From: Pseudomonadota bacterium
GTDB taxonomy: Bacteria; Pseudomonadota; Alphaproteobacteria; Rhizobiales; Hyphomicrobiaceae
Assembly: GCA_023392135.1 (NCBI GenBank)
Contig: JAEVZQ010000188.1
Coordinates: forward strand, 1 to 6,558
Direction: 5' to 3'
Length of the DNA: 6,558 nucleotides
Numbering within the stretch: position 1 is the first letter of the stretch; the number at the start of each line of letters is the position of its first letter. This document shows positions 1 through 5,953 of the stretch, one piece after another. The position numbers and the translations under genes are program-made. The notes below the pieces were generated by a model. That model saw only the letters and a program-made list of their open reading frames with translations. It did no database searches and was not told the origin of the DNA.

Positions 1-1
1 G

Positions 2-2893
2 GTCACCCAGGTGCTGGAAGGCTCGATCGCCGGGATCGCAGGCATCGACGTCCTCGAGTCGACCAGCCGATCCGAGACGAGCCGCATCACCGTTCGCTTC
101 CGGCAGGACGTCAATCCCGATGAAGCCGCGAACGACGTTCGCGACCGCGTGAGCCGCGTCCGCGGCCGCCTGCCCGACGAGATCGACGAGCCGATCATTC
201 GTAAGGTGGAGGCTGACGCCCAAGCCGTCATGTACATCGTGTTCACCAGCGATCAGATGACGGCGCTGGAGATCACCGACTACGTCGACCGCTACGTGGT
301 CGACCGGCTGAAGAACCTCACCGGCGTCGCCGACGTGATGATCTACGGCGAGCGCCGCTATGCGATGCGGATCTGGGTCGATCGCGAGCGCTTGGCGGCG
401 TACGCGCTGACCGTCCAGGACATCGAAAACGCTCTGCGCAATCAGAACGTGGAAATCCCATCGGGCCGCATCGAAAGCCGCGAGCGGGAGTTCAGCGTCC
501 TTTCGCGAACGGGATTGACCACCCCCGAGCAGTTCCAGCAGATCGTGGTCAAGCGGGCCGATGGTTATCAGGTCAAGCTGGGCGATGTTGCCCAAGTCGT
601 GCTGGGCGCGGAGGATGAGCGCCGTGACAGCCGGTACAACGGCCTGCCTGCGATCACCGTCGGCATCATCAAACAGGCTGTCGCTAATCCGCTCGATGTC
701 TCGAAAGCCGTCCGGGGCATCCTACCGGATCTCAACCAGTCCATGCCGAACGGCCTGCAGGCCGACATCGGCAACGACGATGCCGTCTTCATCAACGAGT
801 CCATCAAGGCGGTCTTCAGCACCATCATGGAAGCCATCGTCCTGGTGGTGATCGTCATTTTCTTCTTCCTTAGATCGGTGCGCGCCTCGCTCACTCCGAT
901 CGTCACCATCCCGATCTCTCTGGTCGCCACATTCACGCTCATCCTGGCATTCGGGTTCAGCATCAACACACTGACGCTGCTCGCGATGGTGCTGGCGATC
1001 GGCCTGGTCGTGGACGACGCGATCGTGGTGCTCGAAAACATCTCGCGCCACGTCGAAAACGGCCTGCGCCCCATGCAGGCGGCCATCAAGGGAACGCGCG
1101 AAATCGGGTTCGCTGTCCTCGCGATGACGCTGACCTTGACGGCCGTCTACGCGCCGATCGCGTTTGCCACGGGCCGCACGGGACGGCTGTTCATGGAGTT
1201 CGCGCTGGCACTCGCTGGCGCGGTCCTGGTCTCCGGCTTCGTCGCACTGACGCTGACGCCGATGCTGTGCTCGAAGCTCCTGCGCCACAATGCTTCGCCG
1301 GGGCGCCTGTTCACCGCCATCGAGCACGCACTGGAGCGGCTCGAGTTCGGCTACCGGCGGTCGCTGGAGATCGCTCTCTCTCTTCGCTGGCTCGTGGTGG
1401 CTCTCGGCATCCTCACCGCAGGAGCCGCCGGCATGCTGTTCCTCACGCTCAAGTCGGAGCTGTCACCCACCGAAGACCGCGGCGTCCTGCTGATCCGCGG
1501 GGCTGGACCGGAAGGATCGACGCTGAACTACACGAAGCGCTATAGTGATCAGGCCGATGCTATCCTCGCTGAGCTGCCGGAAGTCCGCTCACGCCTGACC
1601 ATCAACGGCCTCTGGTCGCAGGTCACCAACTTCCTTGTCATCGGACGGCTGACCGACTGGTCCGAGCGGGATCGCAAGCAGCAGGATCTGGCGGCCCTGA
1701 TCGGCCCCAAGGTGCGCGCCATCCCTGGCGTGCTGGCATTCGCTCAGAACCCGGCTTCGCTGGGCCAGCGCGGCGGCTCCCGGCCCATCGAGTTCGTCAT
1801 CCAGACGTCCGGCACCTATGAGCAGCTGGACGAGTATGCGGAGAAGATGCTCGAGCGCATCCGGGCCTACCCAGGCCTGGAGGGCGTCGATACCGACCTT
1901 AAGCTCAATTCGCCCGAGCTTCGCATCGACGTGGACCGGGCCAAGATCGCCGATCTCGGCCTCGACGTCGCCGTGGTCGGGCGCACGCTGGAGACGTTGC
2001 TCGGCGGCCGGCAGGTCACCCGCTTCGAGCAGAACGGCGAGCAGTACGATGTCATCATCCAGCTCGCCGCCCAGGACCGCAGCTCGCCCGAGACCCTGTC
2101 GACCATCTTCGTCCGGGGTGCGAAGGGTGAGATGGTGCAGCTGTCGAATATCGTGACCGTCAGCGAGACGGTCGCCCCCAAGGAGCTCAAGCGCTTCAAT
2201 CAGCTGCGCTCTGTGACGATCCAGGCGAATCTGGCGCCGGGCTACTCGCTGGGTGATGGACTGGCATTCCTGGAGCAGGCGGCGCGCGAGGTCCTGCCAT
2301 CCCACGTCCAGACGGACCTGAACGGCCAGAGCCGCGAGTTCCGCTCCGCGGGGCAAAGCCTCGCATTCGTGTTCCTGCTGGCGCTCGGCTTCATCTATCT
2401 CGTGCTGTCAGCTCAGTTCGAGAGCTTCCGGTCGCCGATCATCATCATGGTGACTGTGCCACTCTCCATGACCGGCGCGCTGGCTGCCCTTCACCTCACC
2501 GGCGGCACGCTGAACGTTTACTCGCAGATCGGTCTGGTCACGCTGATCGGGCTCATTACCAAGCACGGCATTCTGATCGTCGATTTCGCCAACCAGCAGC
2601 AGGAAATGGGCAAGGAAATGCGAACGGCGGTGCTCAATGCCGCCGCCCTCCGGCTGCGACCCATTCTGATGACGACCGGCGCCATGGTGCTCGGGGCGGT
2701 GCCGCTGGCGCTGGCGACCGGCGCCGGCGCTGAAAGCCGTCAGCAGATCGGCTGGGTCATCGCCGGTGGCATGACGCTGGGCACCATGCTGACGCTGTTC
2801 GTTGTGCCCGTGGTCTACATGCTCATCGGCCGCGATTACCGGCTGACGAAGCACGAAGAGGAACTGGCCACGCACCCCCAACCGGCCGAATAG
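2..2893 (+). CDS. RND efflux permease, HAE1 (AcrB/MexB-like) family, 5'-partial
   Basis: Inner-membrane proton/drug antiporter subunit of a tripartite efflux pump; the family works with a periplasmic adaptor and an outer-membrane channel, neither of which is in this window. The frame is open to the left edge, and its first residues (VTQVLEGSIAGIAGI) align with AcrB from about residue 61, so TM1 and roughly 60 residues are missing. The GTG at 11 is therefore not the true start. About 963 residues are visible. The two porter halves and two sets of membrane helices are evident: a helix block at about 800-1290, a helix near 1390-1450, and a last block at about 2350-2840. The proton-relay aspartate pair of TM4 (GLVVDDAIVVLEN) is at 1013-1018, and the matching TM10 lysine (GLITKHGILIVDF) is at 2561-2563, so the pump looks functional. 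The C-terminal tail is hydrophilic. Substrate cannot be deduced; the adaptor gene probably lies upstream (inference). Confidence 0.96.
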   Translation, partial: VTQVLEGSIAGIAGIDVLESTSRSETSRITVRFRQDVNPDEAANDVRDRVSRVRGRLPDEIDEPIIRKVEADAQAVMYIVFTSDQMTALEITDYVDRYVVDRLKNLTGVADVMIYGERRYAMRIWVDRERLAAYALTVQDIENALRNQNVEIPSGRIESREREFSVLSRTGLTTPEQFQQIVVKRADGYQVKLGDVAQVVLGAEDERRDSRYNGLPAITVGIIKQAVANPLDVSKAVRGILPDLNQSMPNGLQADIGNDDAVFINESIKAVFSTIMEAIVLVVIVIFFFLRSVRASLTPIVTIPISLVATFTLILAFGFSINTLTLLAMVLAIGLVVDDAIVVLENISRHVENGLRPMQAAIKGTREIGFAVLAMTLTLTAVYAPIAFATGRTGRLFMEFALALAGAVLVSGFVALTLTPMLCSKLLRHNASPGRLFTAIEHALERLEFGYRRSLEIALSLRWLVVALGILTAGAAGMLFLTLKSELSPTEDRGVLLIRGAGPEGSTLNYTKRYSDQADAILAELPEVRSRLTINGLWSQVTNFLVIGRLTDWSERDRKQQDLAALIGPKVRAIPGVLAFAQNPASLGQRGGSRPIEFVIQTSGTYEQLDEYAEKMLERIRAYPGLEGVDTDLKLNSPELRIDVDRAKIADLGLDVAVVGRTLETLLGGRQVTRFEQNGEQYDVIIQLAAQDRSSPETLSTIFVRGAKGEMVQLSNIVTVSETVAPKELKRFNQLRSVTIQANLAPGYSLGDGLAFLEQAAREVLPSHVQTDLNGQSREFRSAGQSLAFVFLLALGFIYLVLSAQFESFRSPIIIMVTVPLSMTGALAALHLTGGTLNVYSQIGLVTLIGLITKHGILIVDFANQQQEMGKEMRTAVLNAAALRLRPILMTTGAMVLGAVPLALATGAGAESRQQIGWVIAGGMTLGTMLTLFVVPVVYMLIGRDYRLTKHEEELATHPQPAE

Positions 2894-2927
2894 CTGCCTA
2901 AAAAGGGCAGCTTAGCCGCCCTTTTTT
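2893..2927. terminator. Bidirectional intrinsic terminator between convergent genes
   Basis: A perfect 9-bp stem, AAAAAGGGC (2900-2908) with GCCCTTTTT (2918-2926), encloses a 9-base loop and ends in six T residues on the plus strand. The A tract on the left arm supplies a T tract when read on the minus strand. The same hairpin can therefore end both the efflux gene, which stops at 2893, and the minus-strand operon, which stops at 2963. A second, mutually exclusive 6-bp stem, GCTGCC (2893-2898) with GGCAGC (2906-2911), begins on the last base of the efflux stop codon. Confidence 0.85.
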
Positions 2928-2962
2928 CATCGTTCAATTCCGACTTCGAGCCCAAAAATTAA

Positions 2963-3385
2963 TCAGCCCTGCTGCTTCACTGGATGCGCAAAGCTCCAGG
3001 AATGACCGAACGGGTCGAGGACTTGGGCGTAACGCTCGCCCCAGAACGCATCCCACGGCTCCATGACGACGGTAGCGCCTGCGGACTTCGCGCGTTCAAA
3101 CGTCTGGTCGCAGTTTTCAACCGGGAGGTGGATCGTAACCCCAGTGCCGCCGAGCGTCTTTGGGCTCGAAATTTTGCTGCCCTGCTCGCTGCAAGGCTCC
3201 GAGAACTCATCGCGCAGGAAAACGCGAGCTCCATTCTCCTTGATTTCGGCATGGAGGAGCCGCCCATCCTCGGCCGGGATGCGCATCACCTCAGTGGCAC
3301 CGAAGGCCTTGCCGTAGAAATCCAGCGCTGCCACTGCGCCATCGATGACGAGATGAGGGATGGCGCCCCGGGTTCCATTGCTCAT
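2963..3385 (-). CDS. VOC-superfamily (glyoxalase/bleomycin-resistance, PhnB-like) protein
   Basis: Predicted cytoplasmic protein of 140 residues with the paired beta-alpha-beta-beta-beta modules of the vicinal oxygen chelate fold. The first module runs from PHLVIDGAVAALDFYGKAFGA (about 10-30) to GRLLHAEI (41-48). The second runs from GGTGVTIHLPVENCD (79-93) to the family's DPFGHSWSFA ending (124-133). The layout matches the PhnB-like/YdeP group, many of which have no known substrate; His45 and nearby acidic residues are possible metal ligands. The frame is open further upstream to 3451, but the ATG at 3385 is chosen because an AAGGA lies 7 bases before it and because the longer start would overlap the preceding gene's 3' end. 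It is the last gene of the four-gene operon, 23 bases after the DUF1579 stop. Glyoxalase, antibiotic-binding and isomerase roles are all possible for the family, and none can be assigned here. Confidence 0.9.
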   Translation of the reverse strand: MSNGTRGAIPHLVIDGAVAALDFYGKAFGATEVMRIPAEDGRLLHAEIKENGARVFLRDEFSEPCSEQGSKISSPKTLGGTGVTIHLPVENCDQTFERAKSAGATVVMEPWDAFWGERYAQVLDPFGHSWSFAHPVKQQG

Positions 3386-3392
3386 GGTAATT

Positions 3393-3397
3393 TCCTT
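3393..3397 (-). promoter_or_regulatory. Ribosome binding site deciding the VOC gene start
   Basis: AAGGA on the minus strand, 7 bases before the ATG at 3385. It supports the 140-residue product over the 162-residue reading from 3451. Confidence 0.7.
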
Positions 3398-3408
3398 ATC
3401 TGCTTGGG

Positions 3409-3882
3409 CTATTTCACTCTTTTGTATTCGGCCGCCATGAAGGTCTGCCAATTCCCATCGTCGCCTAAAACGGATGAAGTGAAGACCCGATGGTCGGCGC
3501 TCTTGATTTCGATCGCCTCTCTGTATTTCGCCATCTTGTCCTTATCGGTGAAACTCGGACCCACGGTGTCCATGCTCAGGATTTTGCCAGTCGGGTCGAG
3601 AGATCCTTCGTAAACCCACAGATAGGTCATCATCGAGCCGAGCCAAGTGCCGACGAATTTCCCCTTCTGCGGATCGAATCCGATGGTCAGCATCATCACC
3701 GAAGGTTGCCCTTCCGGCATTTGACTGCGGCCTTCCGCCTGAATCCAAAGCCCGCCGATGGATCGAACCGTTTCTGTCCCCGTATGCTTGCACTCTAGTT
3801 CTTGCGTCGGCGCTTCGAAGCGCCATTCACCAACGAGCTGCTGCAGCCACTCGTGCTCTTTCTGGGGTTTTGCCGATTCCAT
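3409..3882 (-). CDS. DUF1579 family protein
   Basis: A 157-residue soluble protein with no signal peptide or membrane helix. The N-terminal KPQKEHEWLQQLVGEW (residues 5-20), the central MMLTIGFDPQKGKFVGTWLGSM (about 63-84) and the closing MAAEYKRVK are the usual pattern of DUF1579. Members are about 150-180 residues and are predicted to form a small lipocalin-like beta barrel; their biochemical role is not established. The start at 3882 is supported by AGGGA on the minus strand, 4 bases away. That is a short spacing, but no better upstream ATG is present. It lies 27 bases after the MoaD-like gene and 23 bases before the VOC gene, on the same strand, so it is very probably cotranscribed with both. 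DUF1579 and VOC proteins often sit together in accessory clusters (general experience, not checked here). Function is unknown. Confidence 0.88.
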   Translation of the reverse strand: MESAKPQKEHEWLQQLVGEWRFEAPTQELECKHTGTETVRSIGGLWIQAEGRSQMPEGQPSVMMLTIGFDPQKGKFVGTWLGSMMTYLWVYEGSLDPTGKILSMDTVGPSFTDKDKMAKYREAIEIKSADHRVFTSSVLGDDGNWQTFMAAEYKRVK

Positions 3883-3909
3883 ATTTTCCCTGCCTGGTTT
3901 CCATTGAGA

Positions 3910-4206
3910 TCAGCCGCCCGAAATCGCCGTCAGCACCCATACCTCACTGCCCGCTACAAGCGGCGTGTGGAGTGAGGCGCGCTCACCACTTACGAAGACA
4001 TTGATGTGACGTCGGACGGCAGGTGTTGAATCACATAAGCGGTCGCGCATCCCCGGCCAGCGATGATCGAGCGCATTCATCATTTCCCCGACCGTCGACG
4101 CGTAGACCTCGATCCGACGCTGCGCCTCCGGAAACAGCCGCAGCAAAGCGGGCGCGAGGACAACTGTGACCGGCGGCTGCACGGCCGCGGACGCATTCTG
4201 AGTCAT
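3910..4206 (-). CDS. MoaD/ThiS-family ubiquitin-like protein
   Basis: A 98-residue protein with the beta-grasp pattern of sulfur-carrier proteins: a first strand PPVTVVLAPALLRLFP (11-26), a helix with TVGEMMNALDHRWPGMRDRL (38-57), then RRHINVFVSGE (65-75), and a C-terminal VWVLTAISGG ending exactly in Gly-Gly. In MoaD, ThiS and related proteins this Gly-Gly tail is adenylated by an E1-like enzyme and then carries sulfur as a thiocarboxylate. No E1-like (MoeB/ThiF) gene, MoaE or thiazole synthase gene is nearby, so the role in cofactor synthesis is open. The frame extends upstream to 4290, but the ATG at 4206 is preferred: AGGAG lies 8 bases before it, the longer form would overlap the preceding gene, and the beta-grasp strand begins soon after. 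The N-terminal ten residues are low-complexity. It follows the beta-propeller gene by 23 bases and precedes DUF1579 by 27. Confidence 0.87.
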   Translation of the reverse strand: MTQNASAAVQPPVTVVLAPALLRLFPEAQRRIEVYASTVGEMMNALDHRWPGMRDRLCDSTPAVRRHINVFVSGERASLHTPLVAGSEVWVLTAISGG

Positions 4207-4214
4207 TGGCGAAG

Positions 4215-4219
4215 CTCCT
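4215..4219 (-). promoter_or_regulatory. Ribosome binding site deciding the MoaD-like gene start
   Basis: AGGAG on the minus strand, 8 bases before the ATG at 4206, in the 23-base gap after the propeller gene's stop. It favours the 98-residue product over readings from further upstream. Confidence 0.7.
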
Positions 4220-4229
4220 GCGAAGGCGC

Positions 4230-5315
4230 TCAGCCCTCGATGACCATCGTCTCGACGGAGGTGATAGTCGGCAGATGGAGCGCGATGCAATTCCAGCTTT
4301 CGCCCTCATCCGCACTGGCGAAAAGCGCACCCGAGCTCGTGCCGAAATAAACGCCTGCCGTCTCCAGCGAGTCGGTCGCCATGGCTTGGCGCAACACGCC
4401 GAGGAATGCGTTCTTCTGCGGCAGGCCTTCGCGCAAGTCCTGCCATGCTCTGCCAGCGTTGCGCGTCCGCCAGACGGCCGTCTTCCCATCGGGAACGAAG
4501 CGACCCGCGATATCACCGTTGAGGGGCAGCAAATAGAGAGTATCGGGGTCGCGCGGATGGACCGCGGCGGGAAAGCCGAATGTCGACGGCAAGCCCTCCT
4601 CGATGCTCACCCAGCTCCTGCCGCCATCATCGCTGCGATACATTCCGCAGTGGTTCTGCTGATAGAGCCGTTCCGGCATCCCTGATGCCATCACCAGGCA
4701 GTGCACACACTGGCCAAGCTCCGGATACCTCTGGTCTTCCGGCAGGTAGTCAGCGCGCGTCCCGCGGTTTCGCGGTTCCCATGTCTTTCCACCATCAGCC
4801 GTGTAGAAAGCACCAGCCGACGAAATGGCGATCCAGAATTGATCGGGATCATTCGGGTGGAGAACGATCGAGTGCAGGATGAGGCCGCCTCCCCCCGGCT
4901 GCCACTGAGGCCGCGACGGGTGGTCACGAAGGCCGGAAATATGGTTCCACGTCTGCCCTCCATCCTCGCTGCTGAACAGCCCGGCGGGCTCGACGCCGGC
5001 ATAAAGCCGCCCGCCGGCGCCGAGCGCGAGGCTCCATCCGGCCTTGATCGGTTGCTCGCCTTCCGGATAGGCAAGACCCTGGCTGGAATGAGTCCAGCTC
5101 TTGCCGAGATCGGTCGACTTCCAGACGGCCGGTCCGAACCACTCGTTGCCACCGGTTGCGTAAATCGTTCCTGTTTGGGAATCGCCGATAACGTGATTGA
5201 TCGGCCAGGTTTCACAGAATGGGCCACTCAGCTCCCAGGACTGGCGGCGGGCGTCGCTCTGGAGGAGAAACGTGCCTTTTTTCGTGCCGACGAGTACAAG
5301 GACTTTCTTCGCCAT
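4230..5315 (-). CDS. BNR/Asp-box beta-propeller protein (sialidase-like/sortilin-like fold)
   Basis: A 361-residue protein built from six Asp-box repeats (S/T-x-D-x-G-x-S/T-W): STDLGKSW (67-74), SEDGGQTW (116-123), TADGGKTW (172-179), SDDGGRSW (228-235), a degenerate TRNAGRAW (284-291) and SADEGESW (334-341). The spacing is 49, 56, 56, 56 and 50 residues, which suggests a six- or seven-bladed propeller. Automated annotation tends to call such proteins exo-alpha-sialidase or WD40/YVTN/BNR-repeat. I see no sialidase FRIP motif, so hydrolase activity is doubtful and a binding or scaffold role is as likely. The N-terminus MAKKVLVLVGTKKGTF is a first propeller strand rather than a signal peptide, so the protein is probably cytoplasmic. 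The ATG at 5315 has AAGGA 6 bases upstream; an in-frame ATG at 5363 lacks support. It is the first gene of the operon, divergent from the MarR gene. Confidence 0.88.
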   Translation of the reverse strand: MAKKVLVLVGTKKGTFLLQSDARRQSWELSGPFCETWPINHVIGDSQTGTIYATGGNEWFGPAVWKSTDLGKSWTHSSQGLAYPEGEQPIKAGWSLALGAGGRLYAGVEPAGLFSSEDGGQTWNHISGLRDHPSRPQWQPGGGGLILHSIVLHPNDPDQFWIAISSAGAFYTADGGKTWEPRNRGTRADYLPEDQRYPELGQCVHCLVMASGMPERLYQQNHCGMYRSDDGGRSWVSIEEGLPSTFGFPAAVHPRDPDTLYLLPLNGDIAGRFVPDGKTAVWRTRNAGRAWQDLREGLPQKNAFLGVLRQAMATDSLETAGVYFGTSSGALFASADEGESWNCIALHLPTITSVETMVIEG

Positions 5316-5321
5316 GCGAAT

Positions 5322-5326
5322 TCCTT
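5322..5326 (-). promoter_or_regulatory. Ribosome binding site deciding the propeller gene start
   Basis: AAGGA on the minus strand, 6 bases before the ATG at 5315. It supports MAKKVLVLVG as the N-terminus rather than the 16-residue longer reading from 5363. Confidence 0.7.
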
Positions 5327-5404
5327 CCGTTGTGCTCCCCACCCGGCTCAAGCTGCTCATCACGACTTATTGTCACTGAGATGGCGGAGGGGCTGGACAG
5401 ACAG

Positions 5405-5416
5405 GTTGATATCAAC
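5405..5416. promoter_or_regulatory. Palindromic operator, probable MarR-family binding site
   Basis: GTTGATATCAAC is a perfect 12-base inverted repeat. Many MarR-family operators are short palindromes with TTG and CAA arms, and they commonly lie in the regulator's own promoter. This one is 11 bases before the MarR start codon and about 90 bases before the divergent operon's first gene. Binding there would block the putative MarR promoter and could also reach the operon promoter. The assignment to this regulator is inferred from position and form. Confidence 0.65.
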
Positions 5417-5427
5417 ACTATAGAGCC

Positions 5428-5874
5428 ATGTCAAAGCCAAATGAGCTTTCGTTCGAAATCACGCCCAAGGTGCGGGATACGTGCCTCTGCCTTCACGTGC
5501 AGCGGGCGGCACGAGCGGTTGCTCGCCGATATGATGAGGCGCTGCGACCGCTGGATCTGACCAACGGTCAGTTTTCGCTGATGATGTCGCTCAACCGGCC
5601 TGAGCCCCCAACCATGGGCCAGGTCTCGGCTGTCCTGGCAATGGATCGCACGACAGTGACGGCCAATCTCAAGCCGTTGGAGAGGCGCGGGCTGGTCGAG
5701 GTACAGACAGACGACCATGATCGCCGCAGCCGCCGGCTGAAGCTGACAGCCGCTGGCCGCAGGCTGTTGGCAGAGGCCATGCCGATCTGGGAAAAAACGC
5801 AGTCTAAGAACAAAAAGCTCGTTCCCGCTTCGGAGCTCGAGAAATTACTGCTCTACCTGCGATCTATTTCCTGA
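5428..5874 (+). CDS. MarR-family winged helix-turn-helix transcriptional regulator
   Basis: A 148-residue, predicted dimeric cytoplasmic DNA-binding protein. An N-terminal dimerisation helix (about 13-40) contains DTCLCLHVQRAARAVARRYD. The winged helix follows: T45-N-G-Q-F-S as the start of the DNA-binding domain, TMGQVSAVLAMDRTTVTANLKPLERRGLV (62-90) with the recognition helix around DRTTVTANLKPLE, and the wing at DDHDRRSRRLKLTAAGR (95-111), the family's most conserved stretch. A C-terminal helix completes the dimer interface. Cys19 and Cys21 sit in the first helix, roughly where the sensing cysteine of OhrR lies, so oxidant sensing is conceivable but unproven. The ATG at 5428 is the only upstream start, because the frame has a stop at 5407-5409. 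There is no good Shine-Dalgarno (only AGAG 2 bases away), which suggests leaderless or weak translation. It is divergent to the propeller operon, which it probably controls together with itself. Confidence 0.93.
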   Translation: MSKPNELSFEITPKVRDTCLCLHVQRAARAVARRYDEALRPLDLTNGQFSLMMSLNRPEPPTMGQVSAVLAMDRTTVTANLKPLERRGLVEVQTDDHDRRSRRLKLTAAGRRLLAEAMPIWEKTQSKNKKLVPASELEKLLLYLRSIS

Positions 5875-5953
5875 CCTGTACACGATAGCGATGGTTTCCC
5901 GGCGCGCCTGCGCTGCAACCGATCGCATGTAACGGATCGTAGCCAGCCTTTGG

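Larger units (their letters stand above)
5316..5427. promoter_or_regulatory. Divergent control region between the propeller operon and the MarR gene
   Basis: This 112-base gap must hold the promoters for both directions. On the plus strand TGGACA (5394-5399) is a fair -35, with TATAGA (5419-5424) as a possible -10 at a long 19-base spacing, or a slightly shifted -10. The palindrome described separately falls between the two. On the minus strand I could not find a convincing -35/-10 pair; the only A/T-rich stretch is TGACAATAA near 5367-5375. The location is certain, the individual boxes are weak. Confidence 0.55.

Noticed and set aside
722..1327. Long open frame antisense to the efflux gene (201 codons), and similar ones at 1589-2356 and 2408-2881
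   Set aside because: Composition is biased to Arg, Asp, His and Gln without any domain, as expected for the complement of a G+C-rich membrane-protein gene. The plus-strand frame is a clear RND permease.
3386..3451. Upstream extension of the VOC gene to an ATG at 3451
   Set aside because: It would overlap the 3' end of the DUF1579 gene, and its 22 residues do not resemble the VOC fold. The ATG at 3385 has a well-placed AAGGA.
2984..3613. Plus-strand open frame of 209 codons across the VOC and DUF1579 genes
   Set aside because: It is the antisense shadow of two genes with recognisable families and ribosome sites, and it matches no family itself.
4701..5423. Plus-strand open frame of 240 codons opposite the propeller gene
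   Set aside because: It has no domain signature, while the minus strand shows six Asp-box repeats. It also crosses the divergent promoter region.
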